From positions 1-45,931 of the forward strand of contig CAZUAI010000045.1 of assembly GCA_964617875.1 (NCBI GenBank): a stretch of DNA of 45,931 bases. The letters are read 5' to 3'. The position numbers were made by a program, and so were the translations under genes. Shown one piece after another: positions 1 to 8,955 of this stretch (positions are counted from its first letter, which is position 1; every line of letters begins with the position of its first letter). The notes under the pieces are model-generated. The model worked only from the letters and a program-made list of their open reading frames with translations. It ran no database searches and was not told the origin of the DNA. Source of the stretch: CAZMVY01 sp964617875 (GTDB taxonomy: Bacteria; Planctomycetota; Phycisphaerae; UBA1845; PWPN01).

Positions 1-30
1 TGAAAACGTAACCGCCCGGCACTAAACCAC

Positions 31-495
31 TTGGGACGGCAGTGCCATTCGCCACTGAGACCATTCGCGATCCCGTTCGGTGCGGCCGCCGCGCTCTGGG
101 CCGCCGTTTTGGCCATGAACGCTCCTAGTGACACCCTCGGAACGCCTTCGCCGCCCCCCAAGTACCCGGAGGGTAGCTGTGTGTTCGTGTCCGAGTTTTC
201 ATCGGGTGGGGGCTGTACGTCCACCTGTGCTCCGGTCTATCCCGGCCCCTACGAGGTGTACTTCTACGGGTGCGATAGGAACCCGTCCGGACCGGAATGC
301 GAAAGTGCCGATGAGGACTGCTTGGAGGACCCGATGGGGCCGTTCGACGCCTACCCCAAGCGCCGGGGGGGAGTGTGCACGCGCGTCCGGGACCCCAACC
401 TCGGCGTCGAGATCTGCATTACGGCATGGGGAGCTTGGACCTACGAAGCGCACGGTCCCTGTAGATGCATGGAGTTCGCGACCGGAGGCACCTGA
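31..495 (+). CDS. Cys-rich exported hypothetical protein
   Basis: I do not recognise a family. The reading frame gives 154 aa from a TTG at 31. An in-frame TGA at 1-3 prevents further extension, and the ATG at 115 would delete the hydrophobic stretch at residues 12-28 that looks like a signal peptide or membrane anchor. No good Shine-Dalgarno precedes the TTG, so the start is uncertain. The rest is rich in Pro, Gly and acidic residues and carries ten cysteines (about residues 50, 62, 66, 81, 90, 97, 116, 129, 144 and 146), enough for five disulfides in an extracytoplasmic protein. It lies just upstream of a LolA-like exported protein and may belong with it. It could also be a spurious frame; the signal-like N-terminus plus the even number of cysteines argue for a real gene. 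Confidence 0.5.
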   Translation: MGRQCHSPLRPFAIPFGAAAALWAAVLAMNAPSDTLGTPSPPPKYPEGSCVFVSEFSSGGGCTSTCAPVYPGPYEVYFYGCDRNPSGPECESADEDCLEDPMGPFDAYPKRRGGVCTRVRDPNLGVEICITAWGAWTYEAHGPCRCMEFATGGT

Positions 496-658
496 TCGGC
501 CTCACGCAGGCTGGCCGGCATCGCGCCCCTGCGCAGTATGTTCATCGTGTGGTCCCCTGGTGCGGTGCGGGAGGTCATGGAGCCTCGGCGCCATCGCGAT
601 GCTCGCGTGGCGACGGCCCAGACAGCTGCGCCGGCACGCTATGAGAAAGGAGACGTCC

Positions 659-1948
659 ATGCTTGCTCCTGGCCGAACCAGCCTCTCCGCAAAGCGTGCG
701 AGCCAAGTCCTGTTCATGGCAATCATCGGATACGCGTACACACTACGGGCCGCCGGGCTCGACGAGATTGAGGCGGCAAGCACGCGCGCCAGGGACGCGG
801 TGGCGGCGGCAACCGGTCGGATATCGCTGCTGCGTACATCCAAGCGGGACCCTGAGACGCTGAATACGAGCATCGAGAAGCTCTTGGCCCGGCCCGGCGC
901 GTCCGCGGCCCTCCGTGCCCACGTAGAGCGCGAGAAATGGCGCAGCCCCGCCGAGGCGCAGAGCCACGAGGAAATCCAATACGTCTTCGACCCAACAACA
1001 GGCCGGCTCCGTGCCGAGGTCCGCGACCTCAGGGATCTCAATGCCATCATGGGGCCCGGCAAGACCGCCAAGGACCGCGCCGACATCGCACTTATGTCGC
1101 GAACGGGCGTCCACGTTCTGGATAGGCGGCCTACGGGGGGGTTCTTCTGGGGCCAACGACAGGACGCAGCCCGCGCCCTGACACTCGAATTCATGGGCTC
1201 GCGTGCGGGTACCACGCTTGATCCGCCCCTCAGCGCGGGCATCCCCTCGCCAGACTGCCTATCGGCGCTCCGCCTGAATACAAAGAGCGTGGACAGGGTA
1301 CGGGAGGGCGGACGCGAGCTTGTGAGAGTATGCTCTGTGGCGTCGGAAACGCCGACCCAGTACAGGGCGACGTTTGACCCGTCGATGGGCCACCGTTTGC
1401 GCCTTTACGAGGTTCGCGATCCGCAGGGCCGCCTCATGGAAAAGGTCATGGCCGACGACTACCGCGCGATCAGCGGCATACCCTACCCCTTCCTGCAGAC
1501 GGAGGAGCAGTGGGATCCCTCGTCGGGACGGTGTCTCTCGACAACGGTGACCCGGATCACGTCGGCGGAGTTCAATATCCCACTGACCGAAGCCGACTTC
1601 GCCCTCGAAACACCCGAAGGGACAAGCGTGTTCATTGTGCTGAGCGACCACCGCATGGTGCGCCAGAAGACCGAGCGTTCGCAAATAATGGGTCTCCCCG
1701 AATTGGAGGGCATGGTGCTTGCGGTCGAGCAGGCCGCTCAGAATATGGGCAGGGACGCCAATTCCGATGTCCTCACCGCCGTGGCGATCGAACAATGGGC
1801 CTCTTTCGCCAGCGGTCGCCGGCTATCCCCGCTTACGCGGCCTGCGCCCAAGACCATCCGCATCGAGCTTCCCGGGACGCGGCCAAGCAGCCAGCCCGCC
1901 GAGGATCACCACGCCGCGTCGCAGCCTCGTCCCGGCGCTGCCCCCTGA
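659..1948 (+). CDS. LolA-like exported protein (outer-membrane lipoprotein-sorting fold)
   Basis: 429 aa. The ATG at 659 is chosen because AGGAG at 647-651 sits 7 nt upstream; the frame stays open far upstream only because of GC content, and an ATG at 641 would lack that site. Residues 11-26 are hydrophobic and could export the protein. The middle and C-terminal part (about residues 190-330) has the rhythm of LolA/LolB-like beta sheets in planctomycete proteins: a statement of how values vary, a segment like DYRAISGIPYPF, then a late LTEADFALETPEGTSV segment. The tail is Pro/Ala/Ser-rich. The LolA-like assignment is an inference from this pattern, not a strong motif. It follows the Cys-rich gene by 163 nt and precedes a zinc-ribbon membrane protein by 67 nt, suggesting one transcription unit. 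Confidence 0.62.
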   Translation: MLAPGRTSLSAKRASQVLFMAIIGYAYTLRAAGLDEIEAASTRARDAVAAATGRISLLRTSKRDPETLNTSIEKLLARPGASAALRAHVEREKWRSPAEAQSHEEIQYVFDPTTGRLRAEVRDLRDLNAIMGPGKTAKDRADIALMSRTGVHVLDRRPTGGFFWGQRQDAARALTLEFMGSRAGTTLDPPLSAGIPSPDCLSALRLNTKSVDRVREGGRELVRVCSVASETPTQYRATFDPSMGHRLRLYEVRDPQGRLMEKVMADDYRAISGIPYPFLQTEEQWDPSSGRCLSTTVTRITSAEFNIPLTEADFALETPEGTSVFIVLSDHRMVRQKTERSQIMGLPELEGMVLAVEQAAQNMGRDANSDVLTAVAIEQWASFASGRRLSPLTRPAPKTIRIELPGTRPSSQPAEDHHAASQPRPGAAP

Positions 1949-2015
1949 TACTCGGTCGCGCCGTGAGTGTTCGCAAACGGTCCGGGCGTTTTCCCGACGT
2001 GGGCCGCGCGCGCTC

Positions 2016-2282
2016 ATGCGTGCCTGGCCCCGTCTGCCACAAGCGGCTGCGGGCGCGATCGCCGCGGTGCCGGCAGTTCTCGCCCTCATTGTGGTACCGC
2101 CCTGGATCACCCGCCGTACGATCCGCCGGCGGCTGCGCAGGGAACTGGTGAGGCGAGGCATCCGGGCCTGTCTGGAGTGCGGGGCCGACCTCCGCGGGGT
2201 GCCTGCCGTCGCGTGTACCCACTGCGGCGCGTCCCCGAATGCTGAACCGACCGGCGAAATGCCGGGGCCGCGCCCCGAATAG
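2016..2282 (+). CDS. Small membrane protein with C-terminal zinc ribbon
   Basis: 88 aa from the ATG at 2016. Residues 10-30 form one transmembrane helix, followed by a strongly basic segment (about 33-50, Arg-rich) that should stay cytoplasmic. A short zinc ribbon follows with C52, C55, C67 and C70 in the arrangement CLECGADLRG then CTHCG. The CxxCGxDLRG form is a recurring motif in planctomycete membrane proteins of unknown function, as I remember it. Upstream in-frame sequence back to 1719 overlaps the LolA-like gene in another frame and is a shadow. Role unknown; the ribbon may bind protein or nucleic acid, or be structural. The start could be slightly different, since no clear Shine-Dalgarno is visible. 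Confidence 0.6.
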   Translation: MRAWPRLPQAAAGAIAAVPAVLALIVVPPWITRRTIRRRLRRELVRRGIRACLECGADLRGVPAVACTHCGASPNAEPTGEMPGPRPE

Positions 2283-2354
2283 GCCCAGTCGGTGCACACT
2301 CAGTCGTTGGCGCATGCCGCGTCCCGACAGTCGGCCATCGTGTCGCGAGCGACA

Positions 2355-3752
2355 TCAGCCGCCGTACAGCCGCCGCAGGTCGGCCTTCGGGAAGTAGTGC
2401 GTCACGATCCGCTCGTGGTCAATCCCCCGCAGCGACATGCCCAGCGCGCCGATCTGGCACATCCCCGCGCCGTGGCCCCAGCCCGCCCCGCGCAGCGAGA
2501 TCACGCGCGGCGGGCCGTCCGGCGATTGGGGATCGCGCTCGACGCGGACCAGGAACGCGCTGCTGTACAGGAAGCGGTCGTGCAGCACCTCGCGGATGCG
2601 GTACTGGTCGCGGATGCGGATCTGCCGTCGCCGCCCGCTCGTGTCGTCGAAATCGACGGCGATCTCCGTGGCCCGGCCCGACACGCCGCGCCGCGTGACG
2701 CTCAAGCCGCGGAGGCAGACCAACTCCGCCGCCTCCGGCACGCGCCGCCGGAACAGGTCCTCCAGCTCCTCGCGCCGGTATCGCTTGCTCCAGCGGAAAT
2801 ACCGCCCTGTCTCGTCCACCCGCCCGAGATAGCGCCCCAGCTCCTCCTCCGGCACCACGCGCGGGCTGCAGTACACATCCGTCTGCCGGAGCCAGTCGCC
2901 CTCGACGTACTCGTGGATGTTCTCGTCGGTGACCGGGAGGAACCGTGCCGCGAGCGAGTCCGCCGGCGCATCGACGACCGCCGCCAGCCCCGGCTTGTGG
3001 ACGCCCCACACGTGTTCCGGCAGCTCGACGACGCCCCCGCAGCTCTTCGAGTAGTTCGCGTCCACGACGCGCCCGTCGTCCGCGACGAGCACCCGCCCGC
3101 GCGTGGACTCCACCGCGTCGATCGCCGTCTCGCCCAGGTCGCCCGTGCCCTGGTACCGCTGGCAGCAGTCGTCGTTGCAGCGGTCGAACGGGTCGGCGTC
3201 GTGCTTCGGCTCGGTGAACGCCAGGAGCCACGAGCGGGCGACGATGCACTGCGCCCGCAGGAACTCCGCCGGGCAGCGGCTGCTCATCTCCGCCGTGATC
3301 ACCCCCGCGAGATACGATTCCAGCGGGAGTTCGTTCACCAGCACCACGCCGCGCCGCCCCGGCAGCAGCTCGATCCGCCCGGCGAGCGTCTGGTCCACGC
3401 GCTTGTGCCAGTGGAACCCGCGCCCGGCCACGACGTCCTTCACGAGCACGCCGGCGCCGCGGGCCGGCGGCCGGGGCTCGCGCGGGGCGAGCGACCACGA
3501 GGCGGCCGTCTGCGGCGCCCCGCCGTTGACGGCCAGCGACACGCCCGCCCCGGCGAGTTGCGCCCGGACCCGTGCCGCCCGGATCGGCTGCCCCGCCGAC
3601 CCGGCGGCCGCAATCTCATGCGCGGCGTCCGGCACGGCCATCTCGATCGCCGGCATCGCGTCCGCGTCGAGCACCACGCCGACGCGCACGACCGGCTCCA
3701 CCCCGCTCTCCGGCCGCCACCGACGAATGTTGATCTGTGCATCCGGGATCAT
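2355..3752 (-). CDS. SpoIID/LytB domain protein
   Basis: 465 aa from the ATG at 3752; the open frame continues to 4301 but that part overlaps the glycosidase gene and looks unnatural. The SpoIID/LytB family (PF08486) includes SpoIID, a lytic transglycosylase that cuts denuded glycan strands in sporulating Firmicutes; homologues are widespread in non-sporulating bacteria including Planctomycetota. Visible signatures are LVNELPLESYLAGVITAEM around the domain start (residues about 140-160), ARSWLL, the Cys-containing CCQRYQG where SpoIID has a TTSQVYxG-like stretch, NYSKSCGG, and the C-terminal GWGHGAGMCQIGALGM close to residue 425. I see no signal peptide with this start, which is odd for an enzyme acting on the wall. 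It lies 107 nt downstream of the glycosidase gene on the same strand, so cotranscription is possible. No clear ribosome site supports the start. Confidence 0.88.
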   Translation of the reverse strand: MIPDAQINIRRWRPESGVEPVVRVGVVLDADAMPAIEMAVPDAAHEIAAAGSAGQPIRAARVRAQLAGAGVSLAVNGGAPQTAASWSLAPREPRPPARGAGVLVKDVVAGRGFHWHKRVDQTLAGRIELLPGRRGVVLVNELPLESYLAGVITAEMSSRCPAEFLRAQCIVARSWLLAFTEPKHDADPFDRCNDDCCQRYQGTGDLGETAIDAVESTRGRVLVADDGRVVDANYSKSCGGVVELPEHVWGVHKPGLAAVVDAPADSLAARFLPVTDENIHEYVEGDWLRQTDVYCSPRVVPEEELGRYLGRVDETGRYFRWSKRYRREELEDLFRRRVPEAAELVCLRGLSVTRRGVSGRATEIAVDFDDTSGRRRQIRIRDQYRIREVLHDRFLYSSAFLVRVERDPQSPDGPPRVISLRGAGWGHGAGMCQIGALGMSLRGIDHERIVTHYFPKADLRRLYGG

Positions 3753-3859
3753 GATGGCGGTATCGTAAGCCGACTCGCCGTTGCGATTCAAGCGGGCAGG
3801 CGTCGTTCTTCCTCGCGCGGCGGCGCGCAGCGCATGTGCCCCGTGCGAGGTCGGCGCCG

Positions 3860-6800
3860 TCAGTAGCGGGCGACAATCTCCTGCTTTGCGCTCACGTCGC
3901 CCGGCAGGACGACCCACTCCTTCTTCGCGTCGAACCTGTCGTACGGCTCCCCGTTGACCGTGACGCCCCGGATCGGCCTGGCGTCGGGGTGGCGGAAGCG
4001 GACGTAGATCGTCCGCGGGCGGTTCCGCTGCGGCGGATCGACCGTCGCGCGGATCTCGCCGGCGGCCGCCCTGGACGTGATCCGCAGCGAGAGCGGGCCG
4101 AACTGCGACGGGGCGCGCTCGATGCCGACGCTCCTGCCGTCGGCCAGCCAGTAGCGCGGGACCGCCTGCCCGAGATACAGGTCGCCGCCCCGCTCGTGCA
4201 CGAAGATCAGCCGCAGCCAGTACGTGGACTGCGCCTCGTCCGACGACTTGAAGTGATCGCCCGCCGGGTAGCCCAGCTCCGGCAGCGAGTGTTCGTTGCA
4301 CATGCGGATCTCCGGGTAAAACGCCGAGGCGAAGGCGTTGAAGTAACCGCGGAGGTAGTGCCGGATGTCGTCGCGGTAGAGATACGGCAGCGGGTGGCCG
4401 AGCAGGTTCGCCTGCATCGAGAACCCGCCGCGCGAGAACCAGAACGTGTCAAACGCGGGGATGGCGTACCCGTAGTCCTCGGAGATGAAGAGGTTGTCCT
4501 CGAAGTCGTTGAGGATCCACCTGGCTTCGGGGGCGTCCGGCGGGACCAGGCCGGTAATCAGCAGGTGGATCGAGCCCTCGAGCGTCTCGCGGAGCCAGCC
4601 GTGGCACCGCCCGCGTTCGTGCAGGTGCGACGGGTACTTCGGCACGTATGTCCCGTCGCGAAGCCGCACGACCGGCGTGCGGATGCGGGCCTCGGTCATC
4701 GCGGCCATGAAGTCGCGGCGGTACGCCTCGGCGTCCTTTTGCAGGCGGCCGGCCTCCGGGTGGCCGTAGTCGGCGAGCGCGTCGGCCAGCGACCGGAAGC
4801 CCCACACGGTACACGCGTTCGTCACCATCCAGTACCAGTAGTCGGTCACATCCTCGAGCGAGCCCGACGGCAGCCAGCCGTACTCGATCGGCCGCGTGCC
4901 GTCCTCGTTTGTCACCATCGTCGCCTTCCGCTCCCGCGTGACCCAGTCGCACGAGGCGACGAGTTTCGGCGCGGCCCGCTCCATCCACGCGCGGTCGCGC
5001 GTCATGAGCCAGTGGTCGGCCATGTTCCACATCACCCAGCCGTGGCTCTTGTTGTAACCGCCGGTGTCGTGCCCGCCGGAGCCGTAAAAGAGCCCTTCCG
5101 TCGTCTTGAAGTTGCCGGGCATCTGCACGGTGCCCTGATAGGCGAGGTACGAGTCGAGGCAGCGCCGCGCCTCGTCGTGGTAGCCGCGGCGGTCGAGGTC
5201 GCTGATCATCATGCCCGATTCGTCCGGGTAGACGCCGTAGCCGAACGTGCCGACGTGCGCGTGGAGCCGGTCGGTGTCCTTCTCCTTGTAGCAGTTGACG
5301 AGCAGGTGCCGCAGGTGCGCCTTGTGGAAGTCGTTGAGCCACGGCTCGGGCGTGTCGATCCTTGTGCCGCGGTCGGTGATCGCCCGCCAATACCCGGCAA
5401 TGCGACGGCAATCGGCGTCGAAGTCCCGCCGGGCGAGTGTGTCGGCCTCCTCGTCGTTGATCGTGATCGACGGAACGAGCAGCAACATCCGGCGCGACTG
5501 CCCGGGGCCGAGTTCGAGGCGGCAGCGCACGCCGTCGGGCCCGTTGTCCGCCTCGCCGCGGTCGCCGAGCAGCAGGCAGCGGATCCGCGGCCGGTCGTTC
5601 CAGACGGCCATCGCGCGGTCGTGCTCCAGGTAGAGCTTCTCGCTGTCGGCGTGCCGGGTCTGCAGGTGCAGTCGCGCGGTGCCGTTGTCGTTCGCCGACG
5701 TGTTGACCAGGCGGAGCTGCATCAGCAGGACGGTCGGGTCGTCAATCGCCACAGTGCGCAGGTCGCCGTCGAGCTTGTCCAGGACCGACGTCAGCTCGTA
5801 CTGGATCGGGCCCTCCTGCCACCACGTCCGCAGGATGGGCAGGTAGCCGTCCTTGAGTTCGCGGCCGCCGCGGAATGCGTCGGGGAACCCGAACCGCAGC
5901 GCGATGCGGTCGCCGGACCAGTGCTTGCGGTCGGTGTCCCGCGGGCTCGGCGGGCGCTGGAACCAGTGCCCGCTGCTCGTGATCTCGATCGTGCCGTCGG
6001 CTTTCTGGTGCATCGCGTTGCGGTCGCCCGGAAGGCCGTGGACGAAATAGAGCGGCCGCTTGAGCGGCATATCGTTCCACGCCCGCGCGAGCGTCTGCTC
6101 GCCCTCGTCGAGGACGCGGTCGTAGATCGTCCGGCCGGCGAACTCGCACCGGGCCGTACGGCAGCCTTCCAGCGTCATCGCGTCATCGCCGCGCGTGACG
6201 AGCACGCCGAGATCGTCCACGAGGATCCGGTCGCCGCGGGCCGCCTCGTCGGCCGCAAACGAGAACGGCCGGTACTTCGACCGAACCGTCAAAATGGTCC
6301 GGTCGTAGTGCCCGTTCGCGGGGTCTACGGCCATGACCACGTCGGCCTCGACGCCGCTCTCCGCGCCGGGACGGAGCAGCCACTGCCGGCCTTCGTGCGT
6401 CGTGATCGTCCCGCCGGGGATCGCCCGCACCGCCACGACGGCCCCGTTGTACGCCTCGAGCCGGCAGGGGTCGTCGCCGTCGGGCTCCGGGATGCCGCCG
6501 GGCGCCGGGTGGCCCCAGCGGATCCGAACGGTCAGCGGACGACAGACGGCGTCCGTAAAGGTCTGGAGCCGTTTCGGCCTGGATAAGGGGACGTCGGAGA
6601 TCAGCCGAACCTTGAGCGTCCGGCGATACGCGACGCCGGGGTGGCCCAGCTTCTCGAACTCCGTTTCGCCCGTCGGTGCGAACGTGAACATCCATCGCGT
6701 CCCGTCGGCCTGGAGGCGCGTGTCGGCGTCCTTCCACCTGCCGTTCGTCCAGTCGTCCGTCGCCGCCCAGCCGACGCCGCCGGCGCCATGCTCGGCCAGG

Positions 6801-7108
6801 ATCGGATCGGGCCGGCCGTTCCATGTGCTGTGCCAGTACTGGAGGCGGACCTTGTCGGCGGGCGGCGCCGCACCGTCGAACTCGACGACGACACGGCGGA
6901 TCTTCCGCGGCTCGCCCCAGCGGACGCCGTAGCCCCTGCCGTCGGCCTCGCGGATCGCGAACCCGAACGGGGCTGCGTCAAACGCCGACCCGGGCTCGAG
7001 CCCCTTCGAATCGGCCGCGGCCCGGGCTCCCTGCGTCCCCAGCACGAGGGCGAACCCGACGACCACCCCCGCCAAGACAGAACTCCTGCAGAAGCGTGTC
7101 AGCGGCAT
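3860..7108 (-). CDS. Secreted (alpha/alpha)6-barrel glycoside hydrolase-like protein
   Basis: 1082 aa from the second of two closely spaced ATGs: AGGAGAG ends 6 nt before the ATG at 7108 but directly abuts the one at 7114. Residues about 5-31 form a signal peptide ending in GARA. An N-terminal beta-rich module follows, then a long beta-sandwich region (to about residue 560), and a helical catalytic-type region at about 575-930. There DESGMMISDLDRRGYHDEAR and the GGYNKSHGWVMWNMADHW stretch resemble the acid/aromatic lined barrels of GH78, GH95 and glycogen-debranching-like enzymes. The C-terminus has a short beta domain. I cannot name the GH family or the substrate; a glycosidase on a plant or algal polysaccharide is the inference. 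It is the first gene of a minus-strand pair with the SpoIID-domain protein. Confidence 0.72.
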   Translation of the reverse strand: MPLTRFCRSSVLAGVVVGFALVLGTQGARAAADSKGLEPGSAFDAAPFGFAIREADGRGYGVRWGEPRKIRRVVVEFDGAAPPADKVRLQYWHSTWNGRPDPILAEHGAGGVGWAATDDWTNGRWKDADTRLQADGTRWMFTFAPTGETEFEKLGHPGVAYRRTLKVRLISDVPLSRPKRLQTFTDAVCRPLTVRIRWGHPAPGGIPEPDGDDPCRLEAYNGAVVAVRAIPGGTITTHEGRQWLLRPGAESGVEADVVMAVDPANGHYDRTILTVRSKYRPFSFAADEAARGDRILVDDLGVLVTRGDDAMTLEGCRTARCEFAGRTIYDRVLDEGEQTLARAWNDMPLKRPLYFVHGLPGDRNAMHQKADGTIEITSSGHWFQRPPSPRDTDRKHWSGDRIALRFGFPDAFRGGRELKDGYLPILRTWWQEGPIQYELTSVLDKLDGDLRTVAIDDPTVLLMQLRLVNTSANDNGTARLHLQTRHADSEKLYLEHDRAMAVWNDRPRIRCLLLGDRGEADNGPDGVRCRLELGPGQSRRMLLLVPSITINDEEADTLARRDFDADCRRIAGYWRAITDRGTRIDTPEPWLNDFHKAHLRHLLVNCYKEKDTDRLHAHVGTFGYGVYPDESGMMISDLDRRGYHDEARRCLDSYLAYQGTVQMPGNFKTTEGLFYGSGGHDTGGYNKSHGWVMWNMADHWLMTRDRAWMERAAPKLVASCDWVTRERKATMVTNEDGTRPIEYGWLPSGSLEDVTDYWYWMVTNACTVWGFRSLADALADYGHPEAGRLQKDAEAYRRDFMAAMTEARIRTPVVRLRDGTYVPKYPSHLHERGRCHGWLRETLEGSIHLLITGLVPPDAPEARWILNDFEDNLFISEDYGYAIPAFDTFWFSRGGFSMQANLLGHPLPYLYRDDIRHYLRGYFNAFASAFYPEIRMCNEHSLPELGYPAGDHFKSSDEAQSTYWLRLIFVHERGGDLYLGQAVPRYWLADGRSVGIERAPSQFGPLSLRITSRAAAGEIRATVDPPQRNRPRTIYVRFRHPDARPIRGVTVNGEPYDRFDAKKEWVVLPGDVSAKQEIVARY

Positions 7109-7172
7109 CGACATCTCTCCTGTTCAGGCACCCCCCGCTTCGGCGAAACGGAGTCTACCCGAATCGCGCCGT

Positions 7173-7189
7173 CGCGTCCCAGGGACGCG
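7173..7189. repeat. Perfect 8-bp inverted repeat between divergent genes
   Basis: CGCGTCCC and GGGACGCG flank a single A in the 270-bp gap between the divergent glycosidase and dockerin-tailed genes. The near-zero spacing fits a dimeric DNA-binding site better than an RNA hairpin. The rest of this gap holds only a weak minus-strand -10-like ATAGTA (7248-7253) and the plus-strand TATGAT described separately. Confidence 0.4.
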
Positions 7190-7370
7190 GGCGACGTGCC
7201 GAAGCCGTTCGCCGCCATCCCAAGCGCCGCTGGCGGCGGCGCACTCCATAGTACGCCTCGGACCGCCCCCTTGGAATGCGGCGGCCTCGACGCCGTTCTG
7301 GCTTCTGCGAGACGTATGCGACGCATGACTTGCGGCAGAATCGCACTGGCCATCCGCCCGCGCGAATGGC

Positions 7371-7376
7371 TATGAT
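7371..7376 (+). promoter_or_regulatory. -10 hexamer TATGAT abutting a start codon
   Basis: TATGAT ends exactly 6 nt before the ATG at 7383, so transcription would begin at or next to the start codon and give a leaderless mRNA. There is no Shine-Dalgarno before this ATG. No convincing -35 box is visible at 16-18 nt spacing, so the call rests on the hexamer, its distance and the same layout at 16616-16628. Confidence 0.42.
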
Positions 7377-7382
7377 GCGCAT

Positions 7383-8825
7383 ATGCGAGGCGATGCACCC
7401 CTTCTTGGACGATTCCCGGCTTGCGCGGCGGTGGCCCTGTGTGGCTGCGCGACGGCCCTGGGGTGGGACACGCAGATCTACGGCCCGCATTACCAGGCCG
7501 CCGCGACAGAGACCGATCAGGCGCCCGAATCGAGCGGCGTGGTTGCCGGGCGGCTTCAGTCCGACGTCTACTGGACCCACAACGACTCGGGCCACCCGGC
7601 CCGGCTGTGGGTCTTCCGGCTGACGGCGGCGGACGAGGCCGCGGGTATCGCACGGAACCTCGGCTTCGTGGACCTGCCCGGGGCGTCGAGCGTCGATTGG
7701 GAGGACATCGCCGCCGGCCCGCCGGGCGACTGCATCTACGTCTTCGACGGCGGCGACAACCCGCCGTGCGACCGCGCCAACAAGCGGATCCACCGGTTCG
7801 CCGAGCCTGCCATCGACCCGAACGGCCCGCCGGTCGCCCTGTCGGTCGCATGGTCGTCCATCCGGTTCGAGTACCCCGACGCGGCCAATCCGGCCCTGCC
7901 GGCCGACGCGAACGACGAGCGATACGACAGCGAATCGCTCGGCGTGCACCCCGTCAGCGGCGACCTCTACCTGGTCACCAAACGGAACAACGCGAACATG
8001 CCCGTGGCGCGCGTCTACAGGCTCGCCGCCGCCGGCCTGGCGTGGGACTCCACCACGGTCCACGTCGCGCAGTTCGTCGCCGACATTTCAGCGAAGGGGC
8101 CGTGGTTCGCGACGGCGATGGACATCGACCGGGACGGCCGCCGGCTCGTCGTGCGGGACTATGGCACGGCGTACGAGTTCACGCTGCCGGAGGGGCGGCC
8201 ATTCGACGAGATCTTTCAGACGACGCCGGCCGCGATCGACCTGTCCGGCGAGCCGCAGGGCGAGGCCATCTGCTACAGGGCCGACGGCGGCGACCTGATC
8301 ACCACGAGCGAATCGGGAGCGGCGGCGCCGGTCTACCGCGTGCCGTGGCTGCTGGCCAATGCGCGGGCGAGCCACGTCACCACGCTGTCGGCGAGGATCG
8401 CCTGGCAGACGCGCAGCCCGCTCGGCTCACAGGCAGACTACGGCCGGACGACGGGTTACGGCTCGACGACCGCGGATGCGACGGCCGTGACCGAGCACGC
8501 GCTCGACCTGGGCGGGCTTCTGCCGCAGGCGCGGTACTACTACCGGGTGGCTTCGGGCTCGCTCGCATGGCCACCGGCGGCCCGGGCGAGCGGCGTATTC
8601 TTCGATACGCGCCCGCCGGCCGTTGCCGACTTCGACCGCGACGGCGACGCCGACCTGTCCGACTTGACCGTCTTCCAGCTCTGTTTCAACGGTCCGAACA
8701 ACCCGCCCATCGAGGTATGCCCGTTCGACGCAGACTTCGACAACGACACGGATGTCGATCTGGTCGATTTCGTCGCCTTCCATGCCTGTTACAACGGCCC
8801 GAACCGCCCGGCAGCGTGTCCGTAG
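7383..8825 (+). CDS. Secreted protein with fibronectin-like domain and dockerin-like C-terminal tail
   Basis: 480 aa. The N-terminus (residues 1-27) is a short signal-type segment ending ALG. Residues about 30-315 look like a beta-propeller-like surface protein: repeated aromatic and Gly-Asp turns such as VYWTHNDSGHPARLW and LYLVTKRNNA. About 320-392 resembles a fibronectin type III or purple-acid-phosphatase N-terminal domain (TLSARIAWQT ... LLPQARYYYRV). The C-terminus has two dockerin-type calcium loops, DFDRDGDADLSDL and DFDNDTDVDLVDF, each followed by FQLCFNGPNNPP or FHACYNGPNRP. This Cys-containing double repeat is a typical C-terminal signature of Planctomycetota/Phycisphaerae exported proteins, perhaps anchoring or sorting. 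Function of the body is unknown. The ATG lies 6 nt after a -10-like hexamer; a strong hairpin follows the stop. Confidence 0.8.
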   Translation: MRGDAPLLGRFPACAAVALCGCATALGWDTQIYGPHYQAAATETDQAPESSGVVAGRLQSDVYWTHNDSGHPARLWVFRLTAADEAAGIARNLGFVDLPGASSVDWEDIAAGPPGDCIYVFDGGDNPPCDRANKRIHRFAEPAIDPNGPPVALSVAWSSIRFEYPDAANPALPADANDERYDSESLGVHPVSGDLYLVTKRNNANMPVARVYRLAAAGLAWDSTTVHVAQFVADISAKGPWFATAMDIDRDGRRLVVRDYGTAYEFTLPEGRPFDEIFQTTPAAIDLSGEPQGEAICYRADGGDLITTSESGAAAPVYRVPWLLANARASHVTTLSARIAWQTRSPLGSQADYGRTTGYGSTTADATAVTEHALDLGGLLPQARYYYRVASGSLAWPPAARASGVFFDTRPPAVADFDRDGDADLSDLTVFQLCFNGPNNPPIEVCPFDADFDNDTDVDLVDFVAFHACYNGPNRPAACP

Positions 8826-8869
8826 GGGGCCTCGCGATCGCGATTCGTGCGGCGCGGGCCGTCCGGCGG

Positions 8870-8890
8870 GGCCGGGTGGTCCCCCCGGCC
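8870..8890 (+). terminator. Hairpin terminator after the dockerin-tailed gene
   Basis: A perfect 7-bp GC stem, GGCCGGG (8870-8876) and CCCGGCC (8884-8890), with a 7-nt loop, is followed by TGTGTTT. It begins 45 nt after the upstream stop and ends right before the promoter of the TPR operon, so it should insulate the two units. The T tract is imperfect. Confidence 0.55.
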
Positions 8891-8895
8891 TGTGT

Positions 8896-8925
8896 TTGAC
8901 CCGCGGCGCGCACCGTGCCGATAAT
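8896..8925 (+). promoter_or_regulatory. sigma70-like promoter of the TPR / beta-barrel operon
   Basis: TTGACC (8896-8901), an 18-bp spacer and GATAAT (8920-8925) match the -35 and -10 consensus at 5 of 6 positions each. Transcription would start near 8932, leaving a leader of about 24 nt before the AAGGAGGT ribosome site and the ATG at 8956. Confidence 0.65.
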
Positions 8926-8955
8926 GACCTTACGATCAATCAAGGAGGTTTGATC

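Noticed and set aside
128..658. N-terminal extension of the LolA-like frame
   Set aside because: It overlaps the Cys-rich gene, has no protein-like pattern, and the ribosome site lies immediately before 659.
3836..6586. 916-aa plus-strand frame opposite the glycosidase gene
   Set aside because: Antisense shadow with repetitive Arg/Val/Asp composition; the minus-strand gene has signal peptide, ribosome site and GH-like motifs.
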